Below, piece after piece: positions 15,733-26,400 of a DNA stretch of 64,000 bases. The position numbers and the translations under genes were made by a program. Position 1 is the first letter of the stretch; every line of letters starts with the position of its first letter. The notes below the pieces were generated by a model. It saw nothing but the letters and a program-made list of their open reading frames with translations, was not told where the DNA came from and ran no database searches. Source of the stretch: Limnohabitans sp. (GTDB taxonomy: Bacteria; Pseudomonadota; Gammaproteobacteria; Burkholderiales; Burkholderiaceae_C); assembly GCA_030158125.1 (NCBI GenBank), contig JAOATL010000003.1, forward strand, positions 26,070-90,069, written 5' to 3'.

Positions 15733-16731
15733 ATGCAATTCAAAACAAGACGTCAATTGATTCAAGGTTTGATGGGGGCTGTGGCTGTCACGGCACTTGC
15801 ATTGGCATCGTTCAGTGTTTCTGCGCAAAGCACGTGGCCAAGCAAGCCTGTCAAAGTCATCGTGCCTGCGCCTGCTGGCAGCTCCTTAGATGTCATTGTG
15901 CGCGGCATGTCCGAAACGCTCAAAACCCGCTGGGGCCAGCCCTTGGTTGTAGAGAACAAGCCCGGTGCTGGTGGCACCATTGGCATGGATGCTGTGGCCA
16001 AGTCAGCACCCGATGGCCATACCTTGGGCATTGGCTTCAATGGGCCCATTGCGTTCGGTCCCTTCATGTTCAAAAAAATGGCCTATGACCCTGCCAAAGA
16101 TTTGATTCCTGTCGTCTTGACCACCTCGCAACCTAACGTTCTGGCCGTGCCAGCCTCACATCCCGCGCAAAACTTCAAAGAGTTTGTGACGTGGGCTAAA
16201 GCCCAAGGTGACAAGGTCAGCTACGCATCAGTGGGTCAGGGGAGCTCTTCCCACTTGTCCATGGAGTTGCTGAAAACAACGGCTGGTTTTGAAGCCACGC
16301 ATGTGCCTTTTACGGGCTCACCGCCAGCGGCTTTGTCGGTGGCTCAAAACGAAACACAGGCCTTGTTGGCTGTTGAGCCTGCGCTCTTGTCCTTGGTACA
16401 AGGTGGTCGTTTGAAATTGTTGGCAGTCACCAGCCCACAACGCTTGCCGTCGCGTCCCGACTTGCCCACAGTGGCCGAAGCAGGCTTTGCCGGATTTGAT
16501 GCCTTGGCATGGAATGGCTTGTTTGCACCTGCGGGCACACCTGCGGATGTGATTCAGCGCATCAATGCCGATGTCAATGCCGCCATGGCCGACCCCGCAT
16601 TTCGTCAAAACATGGTTAAGCAAGGGTTGATCATTGGCGGTGGAAGTGCTGCCAACTTCAAGTCTTTCATCGACAGCGAGTCTCGCAAATGGGGTGCCAT
16701 CATCACCAAAGCCGGCATCAAAATCGATTGA
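15733..16731 (+). CDS. Bug-family tripartite tricarboxylate solute receptor
   Basis: 332 residues. A signal peptide ends SVSAQSTWPSKP (about residue 32). Bug landmarks are present: VKVIVPAPAGSSLDVIVRGM, PLVVENKPGAGGTIGMDAVAKSAPDGHTL, VPFTGSPPAAL and AVTSPQRLPSRPDLPTVAEAGF. A strong ribosome-binding site (AGAAGGAG, 15717-15724) precedes ATG 15733. It stands alone and converges on the lipid kinase gene with 11 bp between stops. The ligand is unknown. Together with the receptor at 6383 it reflects the expansion of this family in Burkholderiales. Confidence 0.9.
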   Translation: MQFKTRRQLIQGLMGAVAVTALALASFSVSAQSTWPSKPVKVIVPAPAGSSLDVIVRGMSETLKTRWGQPLVVENKPGAGGTIGMDAVAKSAPDGHTLGIGFNGPIAFGPFMFKKMAYDPAKDLIPVVLTTSQPNVLAVPASHPAQNFKEFVTWAKAQGDKVSYASVGQGSSSHLSMELLKTTAGFEATHVPFTGSPPAALSVAQNETQALLAVEPALLSLVQGGRLKLLAVTSPQRLPSRPDLPTVAEAGFAGFDALAWNGLFAPAGTPADVIQRINADVNAAMADPAFRQNMVKQGLIIGGGSAANFKSFIDSESRKWGAIITKAGIKID

Positions 16732-16742
16732 ACAGTTTGAAC

Positions 16743-17660
16743 TCAAGCGCCTTCAAGTTGCTTTGATTTTTTGACAACTTGCAGGGTTTGAGGCATCACC
16801 TGTACCTGGATGCTGCGGGCCTCGCCCAAAGGCTCGCCGTCCGCGGCCACAGGTACATTGACACTGCTTGTCAAGCTTGCCGATTGAAATGAGCGGCACG
16901 ATATCCTGGCATGACTCAGGTGCGTCCCCGTCAACAAGCGCGGCAACATCAACAGGGTTTGAAGCCTGTTGAAATGGGATGCCACCAACAAGTTCAATTG
17001 GCCATCGTCTATCAAGGCGTGTGGAACAGCGGGCATGCCTGCACCATAGCTTGACGTATTCAAACTAGATGCCAGCAAGCACAGTCCGTCGTGCATTAAA
17101 TGGCCATCCGCTTGAATGCAAAGTGGCCAGTTGCGTAGATTTTGAAGTTCTCGCAATGTGGCCAACAGGTATCTGGGCAGCCCTCGCAAGAAGCTAGGGC
17201 CTGCCAACGCGCGATTGCCAACCGATGCGTCAAATCCGATGGCCAGGCTGGAGTGAAAATAGTGTGACTTGCCTAGATCAAGCGCAATGCGGCCCACATC
17301 GACAGGGCTTGACACGCCACTCAATGCAAACGCCAAGGCGTCTTGCCACGATAGCTTGTGCAAACCCCAAGCGCGTGCGCAGTCGTTGCCACTGCCAGAA
17401 GGCACCAGCCCAACAACGTGTTTGCCGTTGATCAAACTGGGCAGCATTTGGTTCAGCGTGCCATCGCCGCCCACCACAACAATTTTGGACCTCGTTGCAC
17501 GCTGGGCAATGTCGCGATGCGCCTCTTGCAAACTTGCGGGCATCACAATTTCAGGCTTCATCGGCAAGTGAAGTGACGTCAGCCACGCATCCATTGGCTG
17601 CAAAAGGCGTCTGGTGCTGCCACCTGCAGCGTGGGGGTTGATCAGGATGAGTGTCTGCAT
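16743..17660 (-). CDS. Diacylglycerol/lipid kinase family protein
   Basis: 305 residues. The DAGK catalytic domain opens with LILINPHAAGGS, then has the nucleotide loop VVVGGDGTLNQMLPSL and the VPSGSGNDCARAWGL segment. The C-terminal beta-sandwich ends with VPVAADGEPLGEARSIQV, matching the DGE motif of the family (YegS, DgkB-like). Such enzymes phosphorylate diacylglycerol or related lipids at the inner membrane. ATG 17660 is chosen because the family begins at the first strand; an in-frame extension to 17819 has no homologous content and would overlap the divergent protease promoter. Confidence 0.85.
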   Translation of the reverse strand: MQTLILINPHAAGGSTRRLLQPMDAWLTSLHLPMKPEIVMPASLQEAHRDIAQRATRSKIVVVGGDGTLNQMLPSLINGKHVVGLVPSGSGNDCARAWGLHKLSWQDALAFALSGVSSPVDVGRIALDLGKSHYFHSSLAIGFDASVGNRALAGPSFLRGLPRYLLATLRELQNLRNWPLCIQADGHLMHDGLCLLASSLNTSSYGAGMPAVPHALIDDGQLNLLVASHFNRLQTLLMLPRLLTGTHLSHARISCRSFQSASLTSSVNVPVAADGEPLGEARSIQVQVMPQTLQVVKKSKQLEGA

Positions 17661-17808
17661 CGCCTGATTGTGCAAGTTTGCGCGCCATCGAATGACGCGG
17701 ACAAACCCTGTTGAGCGCTTAACCCTAAGCACATCAGGGCTTGGTGTTAACCCCAGTGAAGGCCTCTTTAGAATGCTCACATTACTGAATTCTAGACTTG
17801 GACTTCTC

Positions 17809-20472
17809 ATGGCTCGCATTGAATGTCAATTAACCTGCTTCAACCGTTCACTGCTGTCGGCAGCTTGTTGGAGTTTGTTGGCGTGGTCTTCAGTGCAGGC
17901 GCAATCGCCTACTGCACCCCCGGTTGCCCCCGCCAATGGTTCAGCCCCGGTTGCCGGCGCCGCCACAGCGGCTTCACCCGTAGCAGCCCCCGGTGCCCTG
18001 CGTCCCATGAAGGACATTCTGAAAGACGCCAAGTCCACCCCTGGCTTTTTCACTTTGCATCAACGGGATGAGAAGGTTTGGTTGGAAATCTTGCCATCGC
18101 AATTGGGCAAACCATTTTTCTTTTCATACAACGTGCCTCGCTCGATCGGTGAGCGCGGTTTGTACGGTAGCCAAATGGGTGGCTCCAAATTGGTGGCGTT
18201 TCAAAAAGTGGGCAACCAGGTTCAGCTGATTGCCAAGAACACACAGTTTTTCGCAAAAGAGGGCACGCCCCAAGCGCAGTTTGTGTCTGAGTCTTTCTCT
18301 GACAGTTTGATGAGCAGCGCAGCTGTGGTGTCTGCCCCGCATCCTGAAACCAAATCTATTTTGATTGAGGCCAACGCGCTGTTGTTCACGGACATTCCGG
18401 GTTATCAAACTCGCATCGAAGCAGCCTTTCGCATGCCCTTTGGGCTTGATGTCAGAAACACCTCGTTTAGCAGTCTCAAAAATACAAGCACCCTCACAGG
18501 CCTTGAGGTCAGAGCGCATTTTGCGGTGCCTAAGTTGCCTGCGCCGCCCATGATGCCTTCGCCCGTGCCAACACCGCCACCGCCCAGCGCCACGCCCGAT
18601 CCGCGCAGCATGTTTGTGTCCTTCTATTACAGCTTCATGCCGTTGCCCGAACCTATGGCAACGCGCGTGGCCGATGAGCGTGTGGGCTTTTTTACAGTGC
18701 CTCGCACAGACTACACCACCGACCTCAACGTCAAATCCAAAACGCATTTGCTCAAACGTTGGCGCCTGGAAAAGAAGGACGCGAGTGCCGCTGTGTCCGA
18801 GCCCAAAGAACCCATCGTGTATTGGCTGGACAAGAACATTCCAGAAAAATACCGTGAGTCTGTGATGCTGGGCATTTTGGAATGGAACAAAGCCTTTGAA
18901 CGTGCTGGTTTCAAGAACGCCATTGTTGCCAAGCAGCAGCAAGCGTCTGATGATTTCAACAACATGGACGCGCGCCATGCCTCGGTGCGTTGGTTCACAG
19001 GTGCCGATGTGGGCTTTGCCATTGGCCCGTCACAAGCCGATCCACGTACGGGTGAAATCTTGGACGCCGACATCGGCATGGCCGATGTGTTCACGCGCGG
19101 TGCACGCCGTTTGGTCATCGAAGATTTGGCGCGTGTGCGCGGAGCCGATGGCGAGTTGTGTGAGCATGCAGCAGATGCAGCACAAGAGTTGCATTACGCG
19201 CTCGATTTGCTGGAAGCCCGTGGTTTGGAATTGGACAGCCCACAAGCAGAAGCCTTGGCCAAAGCATATTTGAAAGACGTCATCATGCACGAGGTGGGTC
19301 ACACCTTGGGCTTGCGCCACAATTTCCGTGCGTCAACGGTATATGACTTGAAGCAAATTCAAGATCCCAATTTCACCAAAGTCAATGGTGTCACGGCATC
19401 GGTCATGGATTACACGCCCTACAACATCGCAGTCAAGGGCGAGAAACAAGGTGAGTACGTCATGTCCACCCTAGGCCCTTACGATTACTGGGCCATTGAG
19501 TTTGGCTACAAACAGTTTGACGCCGGCCAAGAAGCGCAAGGCTTGGCGCAAATTTTGGCCAAGGCCGGTCAACGTGAGCTGCAATTTGACACCGATGAAG
19601 ACGCAGGCTACGGCAGCACGGGCGGCATCGACCCCTTGGTGAACCGCTTTGATTTGGGTGCCGATCCGCTGGCGTACTACAAACAGCGCATGAAGCTGTC
19701 ACGCGAGTTGTGGGACCGTTTGCAAAATATGAACTTGGCCACAGGCGAGAGTTACGAACGCCTCACACGCAGCTTCCGCAGTGGTTTCAGTCAATTGGCG
19801 CGTGTGGCGCCTTTGGCCGCCAAGTACATTGGCGGCGTGCACACACGTCGCGAGCGTGCGGGTAGCAACAAGCCTTTGTTTGAGCCCGTGAGTGCCGCTC
19901 AGCAACGAGAGGCTTTGAGCTTGGTGACCAAAGATTTCTTTGGGACTGACAGCTTCAAGTTCAAGCCAGAACTGATTGCCCGTTTGGCTACCGACCGTTT
20001 GGACAGGGGTGCCACAGACAGTGGCTTGCAAACTTCTGTCGCCTCTTTGGTGGCCGGTGTGCAAAGAGGCATCCTTGACCATATTTACGCTCCCTCTGTC
20101 GCTGCTCGATTGGCTGAAGTCAGCATGAAGGTCAACGATCCCAAAGACAGTTTGGGCTTGGCCGATGTTTACGATGCAGTGCAAGACGCCATATGGTCGG
20201 AAGCCAAATCGGGTCAAGAAACCAACTTGATGCGACGCAATTTGCAGCGCGAACAGTTGCGCCGCATGACCGATGTATTGGTGAAGCCTGCCGGGCCATG
20301 GCCTGCAGATGCGCGCAGCATCTTGCGTGAAAATGCACGCCAGTTGGCCAATGCCTTAGAGAAGGCTTTGGCCAAACCAGGTTTGTCTAAAACCACGCGC
20401 GCCCATTACGCCGACGCACTCGATGCCCTCAATGCCACCCTGAAAGCCTCGGTACAACGCGCAGCGCCTTGA
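17809..20472 (+). CDS. Secreted zinc metalloprotease with DUF5117/DUF5118-type regions
   Basis: 887 residues. A signal peptide (SLLSAACWSLLAWSSVQAQS) is followed by a Pro/Ala-rich linker. The N-terminal part resembles DUF5118/DUF5117 (STPGFFTLHQRDEKVWLEI, then VGFFTVPRTDYTTD). The zinc site is HEVGHTLGLRHNF (His494, Glu495, His498, His504), with SVMDYTPYN as a probable Met-turn. A C-terminal helical region with the LADVYDAVQDAIW segment completes the family pattern. ATG 17809 is chosen because it places the signal peptide at the start; ATG 17773 is possible. Substrates are unknown. It converges with the giant adhesin gene, 7 bp between stops. Confidence 0.85.
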   Translation: MARIECQLTCFNRSLLSAACWSLLAWSSVQAQSPTAPPVAPANGSAPVAGAATAASPVAAPGALRPMKDILKDAKSTPGFFTLHQRDEKVWLEILPSQLGKPFFFSYNVPRSIGERGLYGSQMGGSKLVAFQKVGNQVQLIAKNTQFFAKEGTPQAQFVSESFSDSLMSSAAVVSAPHPETKSILIEANALLFTDIPGYQTRIEAAFRMPFGLDVRNTSFSSLKNTSTLTGLEVRAHFAVPKLPAPPMMPSPVPTPPPPSATPDPRSMFVSFYYSFMPLPEPMATRVADERVGFFTVPRTDYTTDLNVKSKTHLLKRWRLEKKDASAAVSEPKEPIVYWLDKNIPEKYRESVMLGILEWNKAFERAGFKNAIVAKQQQASDDFNNMDARHASVRWFTGADVGFAIGPSQADPRTGEILDADIGMADVFTRGARRLVIEDLARVRGADGELCEHAADAAQELHYALDLLEARGLELDSPQAEALAKAYLKDVIMHEVGHTLGLRHNFRASTVYDLKQIQDPNFTKVNGVTASVMDYTPYNIAVKGEKQGEYVMSTLGPYDYWAIEFGYKQFDAGQEAQGLAQILAKAGQRELQFDTDEDAGYGSTGGIDPLVNRFDLGADPLAYYKQRMKLSRELWDRLQNMNLATGESYERLTRSFRSGFSQLARVAPLAAKYIGGVHTRRERAGSNKPLFEPVSAAQQREALSLVTKDFFGTDSFKFKPELIARLATDRLDRGATDSGLQTSVASLVAGVQRGILDHIYAPSVAARLAEVSMKVNDPKDSLGLADVYDAVQDAIWSEAKSGQETNLMRRNLQREQLRRMTDVLVKPAGPWPADARSILRENARQLANALEKALAKPGLSKTTRAHYADALDALNATLKASVQRAAP

Positions 20473-20479
20473 GCTTGCT

Positions 20480-23400
20480 TCAAAGAATGCTGCTGCGTTG
20501 AATGTCTGTTTGCACCAACAACATGGCAGGTGCACCACTGGTGGCGGTGTAAACGCTGTAATAGATGCCGGCACTGTCCATCACCTCACCGGTGGTGTTC
20601 AAGGTCCAGCCGGTGGTGCTCACCTTGTCATCGCCGCTGCCGGTCACGGCCACTTGGTGGTAGTTCATCAGCGTTGAATTGATGCCCGTTGTACTGAATG
20701 TTGTTTTATTCCAGCCGCCTGCGCCCTGGCTGTTCAGGGCGCTTAAGTTGGCCCAGTTGCTGCCCGCCATGTCGAGTACATCGGCCACACGGATGGTCAA
20801 TTCGTTGGCGCCAGTGTTGGTGAGCAAATCAATGCGTTCAATGCTGTTGATTCGGCTGCTGCCTTCAATGTTGCCCGCGGAAGTATTGCTGACCAAGGAC
20901 AGATTCAAATTAAGGGTGCCCGTGCCGCCCAAGCGCAAGGTGTCAATGGCCCCACCCCCATCGATCTTGGCCAATTGAGTCGTGTTGCCACCTGCGCCAA
21001 ACTTACTTTGAAGTGCCGTGATGGTGGTTTGGTTCAAAACGAAGGTGTCTTTGCCCATGCCGCCCAACAGCACGTCTGCACCGTTGGAGGTGAAGGTGTC
21101 ATTGCCCGTTCCTGCTGAATTGCTGCCGCCCGCCAATGTTTGAGCGCCGGCAGAGGTGAGGGTGTCGTTGGCGCTGGTGCCTGTGTTGTCAACCGCACTG
21201 CCGGCGGCAAACGCGCCCGTCTTGCTGCCAAAGATGATGTAGGAGCGACCTGTTAGAACACTGCTGTGAGCTGCGTCATACCCATGTGCACCCACAATCA
21301 AATCGGCCAAGCCATCGCCGTTCACATCACCTGCAGCACCGACTGAATAGCCGCTCAAATCTTGTGCGCCTTGTCCAATGATGGCAAAGCCGCCCGTGTT
21401 GTTGAGAACATCACTCAGGTTGACATTGGTGGTGGTCGATTTGCCATAGACCACGAAGCTTCGGCCCGCGCTAGCGCCGCCATCAACTGAACCAAAAGGT
21501 GCGCCCAAAATAATGTCAGCCAAACCATCACCGTTGATATCACCGGCGCTGCTCACGCTGTGACCACTTTGCTCGACGGCCGTTGTGGACAGAATGGCAA
21601 AGCCACCAGTGCCTGCAGCAATTTGCCCTAAATCGATGGTGGCATTGGCGGTGTTTCGACCGAAGATGACATAGGTCTTGCCGCTCTCTGGGTTGGCATT
21701 GCCGGTGCCAGCAATGACGGCACCAATCAGAATGTCGCCCAAGCCATCGCCATTGATGTCGCCGCCGCTGCTCACCGACACACCGCTCATGTCTTGGCCG
21801 TTTTCTCCCAAAATCACAAAGCCGCCTGAGTTGTTTTTGATGTTGGTCAAATCAACGGCGGTGTTGCCTGTTTTGCCCAAGATGACGTATGTGGCACCGG
21901 CTTGAGTGCCTGCGGTGTCGTTGAAATAGGCACTCACCAGCAAGTCGGCTTTGCCATCGCCGTTGAAATCGCCCGCACTGCTGACCGAGGTCCCGCTTTC
22001 TTCGCCGGCTTGCCAACCCGAAATGACAAAGCCCGGCACAGTGCCGCCCACATTCCCTAAAGAGATGGTTTGCAAAGCGGATAAAGCCGCGCTGCCATAC
22101 ACAACATAGGTGTTGCCAGTGTTACCCGACAGTCCGCTGACTGTTTGAAAATGCGCACTGATGATCATGTCGATCCAGCCGTCACCGTTCACGTCACCTG
22201 CGCTACTCACTGAAAAACCTGCCGTATCAAAGGTGCTGGTGATGCTGAGCGCATCAGGCGTCGTGGCCAAAGCAGAGATGTCTTTTTGATATTCCGCCAA
22301 GCTGCCTGTCGTTGAATTCGCTTTTCCGTAGACCAAGAATGCGCCGCCTGGATTGGTGCTGGCGGCATCTTGTGGCATGCCAATTAACAGATCGGCCAGA
22401 CCATCGTTGTTCATGTCGCCTACACCCGCTACAGAAAAACCCAGCCAACCTTTGTTGACACTGTAGGTGTAATAGTGGCCATTGACCTGTCCGGTGCCGC
22501 TGTAACCTTTGGGCACCAGGCTGGTGTTCAGGCCGCCTTCATACAGCACGACACCACCACCTTGGGTGCGCAATGCGGTGTCGGTGAAGGTGTTGAGCGG
22601 CGCACCCATCACCACGTCGCCATACCCATCGCCATTGAAGTCGCCGGCCAAGCTGACCGCAAAACCAAAGTACGAACCCGTGTTGGGTGCCTCAATGGCA
22701 TAGCCGCCAATGTTGTTGGCAATGTCGTCCAAGTAGATGGCGTTTTTGAAGGTGTTGACGTTGAGGGTGGGGGAGGTGCCGGCAACGCCTGCATTGTATT
22801 TGGCATCTGTGTAGCTGCCAGCTGGCAAGGTGATGCTGGCAGCAACCAAAGGTGTGTCTGCAAAGGGTGTGTAAACCGCCGTGCGCGTCAGACCCGTTCC
22901 TGAAATGGCGCTGAGCGTGCCTTGTGTCACCACGACATCGCCCGTTGTGCCATTCCATGCAAAACTGCTGCCAGGGTCTTCACTGAAGGTGAAGGTGATG
23001 TTGGCGGTTTGACCCATGCCTAAGGTCGACACGTTTGAGGTGATGCTCACAGTCGGCACAACAGTGTCGTAGTTGATTGTGATGACCCCGCTGGCCGACC
23101 CCAGATTGGCCGCTGCATCTTGGTAGCTGTTGTTTTTGACCGAGACTGTGCTTGTGCCATAAGTAACATTGGCTGGCGGCGTGAAAATAAAGCCCCTCGA
23201 AACGCCCACTTGTTGGCTGGGGTGAGGGACCAAAGTGCCCGCGCCAGTCAATGTTAAGTCGCCAATGCTGCCATCCCAAGAGAAGCTGGTTCCTGGGTCT
23301 TCACTGAAGGTGAAATAAACCGGTGTGGTTTGGTTTGTAATCAAGTTGTTACTGCCTGCATAACCTGAAACAGTGGGTGTACGCGTGTCAATGCTGAGGC

Positions 23401-26400
23401 TGGGCGATGTGCCTGCCGTGCCCAAATTGCCTACGGTGTCCTGATAGCTAAGTGCCGTGACAGTGATACTGGCATTGCCACTGGCCAAATTGGCGGTGGG
23501 TGTAAACACTGCGGTACGTGTGAGCCCTGTGCCGCTGATGGCACCCAGTGTGCCGCCCGAAACCACCACATCGCCCGTTGTGCCATTCCATGCAAAACTG
23601 CTGCCAGGATCTTCGCTGAAGGTGAAGGTGATGTTGGCGGTACCGCCCGCTTTGACGGCAGAGACATTGGATGTGATGACCACAGACGGCGCAACCGTGT
23701 CAATGCTGATGGCAGGTGATGTGCCTGCGCTGCCATTGTTACCCGGCACGTCTTGGTAGCTGTTGGCCGTCACCGTGATGCTGGCATTGCTGCTGGCTGT
23801 GTTGGCTGTTGGTGTAAATGTAGCAGTCCGTGTCAGTCCAGTACCGCTAATCGCGCCCAATGTGCCGCCTAAAACACTGATGTCACCTGTTGACCCATCC
23901 CAGACAAATGTACTGCTCGGGTCTTCACTGAAGGTGAAGGTGATGGTGGCCGTTTCGCCTGTTTTCAAACTTAATTTGTTGCTTGTAATGGTGACAGTGG
24001 GGGGCGTTGTATCAACTTTTGCCCCCGAGTTGACAAGACCTGAAAAAAGCGGGCTGGCCGTGTTGCCAGACCTGTCTTGAATGGTTGCACCATTCAATGC
24101 CAATGAATTGGCCACAAGGCTTACGCCATCGGTATCTGTTTGACCTGGTAAAACTGTGTAGGCAAACTTTTTGCGAAGTTCACTTGTATCATAAAAAAAT
24201 TCGGCTTTGACTAAAGTACTGCCAATGAGCAAATCAACTGTAGGCAAGCCATTGCTTATACCAACCATGGCACGTTCTGGGTAAAAAAGATACACGACAA
24301 TTTCTGTACCCGCCTTGACTGTATACGTGTTGTTGTTGGGTAACTGTACAGAAGAGATGCTCAGCCCCAAGGTGTCTATTGAAATACCGGGTAGGCTGCC
24401 CAGTGTGCCTGCATTGCCGGCGACATCGCTGTAGCTGCCTGCAGTTACCGCAATGCTGGCATTGCCGCTGGCCAAATTGGCGGTGGGTGTGAAGATGGCG
24501 GTACGTGTAAGCCCCGTGCCACTGATGGCACTCAAGGTGCCGTTGCTGAGCGTGATGTCGCCTGCGCTGCCATCCCATACAAAGGTACTGCCTGGATCTT
24601 CAGAAAACGAGAACGTGATGTTGGCCGTTTGGCCGATCAATAAGTTTGATTTGTTACTTGAGATGCTCACCGTGGGTGCGGTGGTGTCGACTTTGTAGGC
24701 GGCGTTGTCTGCACGGGCAATGGCGGTGAGAACTGCGTTGTTGCCGGCGCTGTCTTTGATGGAGCCACCATTCAGTTGCAAGGCATTGACGCCATAGCTC
24801 AAACCATTCGCATCGTTCTCACCTGCTACAACGGTGTAGTTGAACAGCAAGTCGGTGGTGCCAGAGCCGGAAACATATGTGGCCGAGTTGCTGGCGCCGC
24901 CAATGTTCAAAACCACCTTGGGGTTGCCACCTGTGGCATTGACGGTCACAGCTTCACTGAAGGTGGCTGTGATTTGCACCACATCACCTGCATTCAAAAT
25001 GTTGCTCACGATGCCGCTGGCGCCAGTGATGTTCATGCTGGTGAGGGTGGGCACGCCCGTGTCGATGGACACGCTGGCACTGCTGCCGACTTGGCCTGGG
25101 TTGCCAGCCAAGTCGGTGTAGACAGCCGCGGCTGTTGATACGACTCCGGCTACTGTGCTGCCAGCTGTGGGCGTGAAAGTGGCAGTGCTGACATAGTTGG
25201 CGCCACTTAGTACAAAGGGGCTGAGGGCACCGAGGGTGCCGCCAGTGACGGTTAAATCGCCTGCAGTGCCATTCCAAGTGAAGCTGGTGCCTGTTTTGTC
25301 GTTGGCTGTGACGGTGAGGGTGGCCGTTTCGCCTACTTTCAGCGAAGCCACGTTGAAAGCCAGCGACACGGAAGGGGCAAGCGTGTCAACCATGTATGCG
25401 CTGTTGCTGCTCACGGCGGCAGAGGTGGGTGTCGATGTGTTGCCACTGGCATCCGTGAGCACAGCGCCATTCAAGCTGAGCGCATTCAGTGCAATGGCAA
25501 TGCCATCGACATCGTTTTGCCCAGATGCAATGGTGGTGGTGAACACCAGGGTGTTACTGCCAGCGCCCGATACATAGGTGGCCTGCACAGTGCTGCTCCC
25601 TACCAGCAAGGCCAAGGTGGGCGAGCCGCCCGCCACATTCAAATTGACCACTTCATTGAAGGTCACACTGACGTTGGCGGTATCAGCTTCATTCAAATAG
25701 TTATTCAGAATGCCAGTTGAGCCGCTGAGTGCAATTGAAGAAATGGTAGGCGCCAGGGTGTCAAGGGTGAGGCTGGGTGTGCCGCCTGCACTGCCATTGT
25801 TGCCAGCAGCATCTTGGTAAGTGCCAGCGCCAACAGAAATGCTTGCGGTGCCTGAGTTCACACCAGGTGTAGGGGTGAATACCGCAGTGCGCGTAACGCC
25901 TGTGCCCGAGATAGCGCTCAAGGTGCCATTGCTGAGCGTCACATCGCCCGCGGTGCCATTCCACACAAACGTGTTGCCCGGATCTTCGCTGAAGGTGAAG
26001 GTGATGTTGGCTGTTTCGCCTACTTTGACCTGAGCCACATCTGACGTGATGCTTAAGAAGGGTGCAGTGGTGTCGACGGTGTAGCTGCTGTTGTCAGCGG
26101 TTGCTGGCACGCTGAGCGTGGTGGTGTTGGTGCGCGGATCCTTCAGGGTGCTGCCATTCAATGACAGTGAATTGGCATTGAGGGCAATGCCGTTGGCATC
26201 GGTTTGACCTGCCAGAATGGTGTAGGTGAACAGCAAATCGGCGGTGCCTGCACCAGACGCATAGTTGGCAGTGACCGTGCTGCCGCCAATCTGCAAGGCC
26301 ACTGTGGGTGAGCCTGATGTGGTGTTCAGTGTTTGGGCTTCAGAAAAGTGGGCGGTAACCGTGACCACATCGCCTGCATTGAGGGCATTGTTTTGCACGC

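Noticed and set aside
16743..17819. Longer lipid kinase protein beginning at 17819
   Set aside because: The extra residues precede the first strand of the fold, have no family match and cover the divergent protease promoter region.
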